From Acidobacteriota bacterium (GTDB lineage Bacteria > Acidobacteriota > Terriglobia > Terriglobales > Acidobacteriaceae): a stretch of 6,591 nucleotides of DNA. A model generated the notes under the pieces. The model ran no database searches and was not told the DNA's origin. It worked only from the letters and a program-made list of their open reading frames with translations. The position numbers were made by a program, and so were the translations under genes. Every line of letters starts with the position of its first letter. The stretch's first letter is position 1. Shown piece by piece: positions 6,347 to 6,591 of this stretch. Location: NCBI GenBank assembly GCA_019510535.1, contig JAEKKE010000041.1:1-6591 (forward strand), written 5' to 3'.

Positions 6347-6351
6347 CCTCC
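6347..6351 (-). promoter_or_regulatory. Strong ribosome binding site deciding the TTG start of the secreted protein
   Basis: GGAGG on the minus strand stands 7 nt before TTG 6339, an ideal spacing. The signal peptide begins directly at this codon, so the two lines of evidence agree on TTG as start. Confidence 0.65.
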
Positions 6352-6357
6352 ACGAGC

Positions 6358-6379
6358 TGCTGCCTGTTTACAGGCAGCA
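6358..6379 (-). repeat. Perfect inverted repeat (hairpin) just upstream of the secreted-protein RBS
   Basis: A 9-bp stem TGCTGCCTG / CAGGCAGCA with a 4-nt loop lies 6 nt upstream of the GGAGG site. No T-run follows on the minus strand, so it is not a good terminator for the upstream gene. It could be a 5'-leader hairpin that stabilises the mRNA or affects ribosome access, or a protein-binding palindrome. The core GCCTG/CAGGC recurs in the inverted repeat at 6543-6569. Confidence 0.5.
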
Positions 6380-6434
6380 CATCACGTATTGGATGCAAGC
6401 GATATCAATGCGGTCGTTTTTGGGGATCGACGGT

Positions 6435-6591
6435 TTATCGCAACGCAAAGCGGCGAATGATCCAGAATGGCGCCCGAAGCAGAGGATATGCGAAAGCAAG
6501 CCACCGGGGCAGAGGAAATGCCTTCCAGTCCTCCACGGAAAATGCCTGCACTCTAAGCTCCTGCAGGCAATAGGATGCTCGAGGGCTCAAT
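6435..6591 (-). CDS. C-terminal fragment of an unidentified protein, cut by the window edge
   Basis: The minus frame is open from the right edge to TAA at 6437-6435, giving 51 residues. They begin LSPRASYCLQELRVQAFSVE and include DWKAFPLPRWLAFAYPLLRAPFWI, ending in IRRFALR (the last two parts overlap a single continuous tail). The mix of aromatic, Leu/Pro and Arg residues looks protein-like and suggests an amphipathic or membrane-associated C-terminus. I cannot name the family; some methyltransferase-like proteins end this way, but that is a weak impression. The other two minus frames carry stops in this stretch or lack protein-like composition. It would be followed by a 95-bp gap and the secreted-protein gene, same strand. 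A chance open frame of this length is possible. Confidence 0.45.
   Translation of the reverse strand, partial: LSPRASYCLQELRVQAFSVEDWKAFPLPRWLAFAYPLLRAPFWIIRRFALR
6543..6569. repeat. Inverted repeat TGCCTGCA / TGCAGGCA
   Basis: Perfect 8-bp arms are separated by 11 nt, inside the partial frame at the right edge. It shares the GCCTG/CAGGC core with the hairpin at 6358-6379. It may be a coincidence of codon content or a second copy of a binding site. Confidence 0.3.

Noticed and set aside
5772..6398. Second minus-strand frame of 208 codons overlapping the secreted protein gene
   Set aside because: Its product is Arg/Ser/Pro-rich without domain structure, while the competing frame has a signal peptide, an ideal ribosome site and ordered conserved-looking blocks.

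Overview
The window looks like chromosomal DNA of a moderately GC-rich Gram-negative soil-type bacterium. My best guess is Acidobacteriota (Terriglobus/Granulicella/Edaphobacter-like). The guess rests on the style of the proteins: an exopolysaccharide sugar transferase tail, a DsbA-like protein with a long N-terminal extension, and a secreted 'hypothetical' of a type I associate with that phylum. It is inference from recall, not from a marker gene. No phage, transposon, CRISPR, tRNA or rRNA signal is visible.

Layout. Positions 1-150 (+) hold the C-terminal end of a membrane sugar-phosphate transferase. Next come two closely spaced + strand genes: glutamine-dependent NAD+ synthetase nadE (203-1864, GTG start) and, 12 bp later, an exported DsbA/DsbC-like thiol-disulfide protein (1877-2836, TTG start). 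This block ends convergently, 4 bp from the stop of an ECF sigma factor (2841-3416, -). A GC-rich hairpin that could terminate the nadE-dsb transcript lies inside the 3' end of the sigma gene. Everything from 2841 to the right edge is on the minus strand. Reading in the direction of transcription from the right edge: the tail of an unidentified protein (6591-6435), a secreted 351-aa protein with residues arranged like a protein-kinase-like active site (6339-5284), an AzgA-type NCS2 purine permease (5206-3899), a small two-helix membrane protein (3865-3491) and the ECF sigma factor.

How they may work together. nadE and the Dsb-like gene are probably co-transcribed, but I see no strong functional link (cytosolic cofactor synthesis versus envelope disulfide chemistry). 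On the minus strand the genes have gaps of 33-95 bp, so some may share transcripts. A promoter-like cluster lies directly before the small membrane protein gene. The sigma factor has no recognisable anti-sigma gene next to it.

The most interesting item is the secreted kinase-like protein at 5284-6339. Next are the possibly near-leaderless small membrane gene and the terminator-like hairpin embedded in the sigma gene. Several genes use GTG or TTG starts, two of them backed by good Shine-Dalgarno sites. No stretch over 300 bp lacks a gene.
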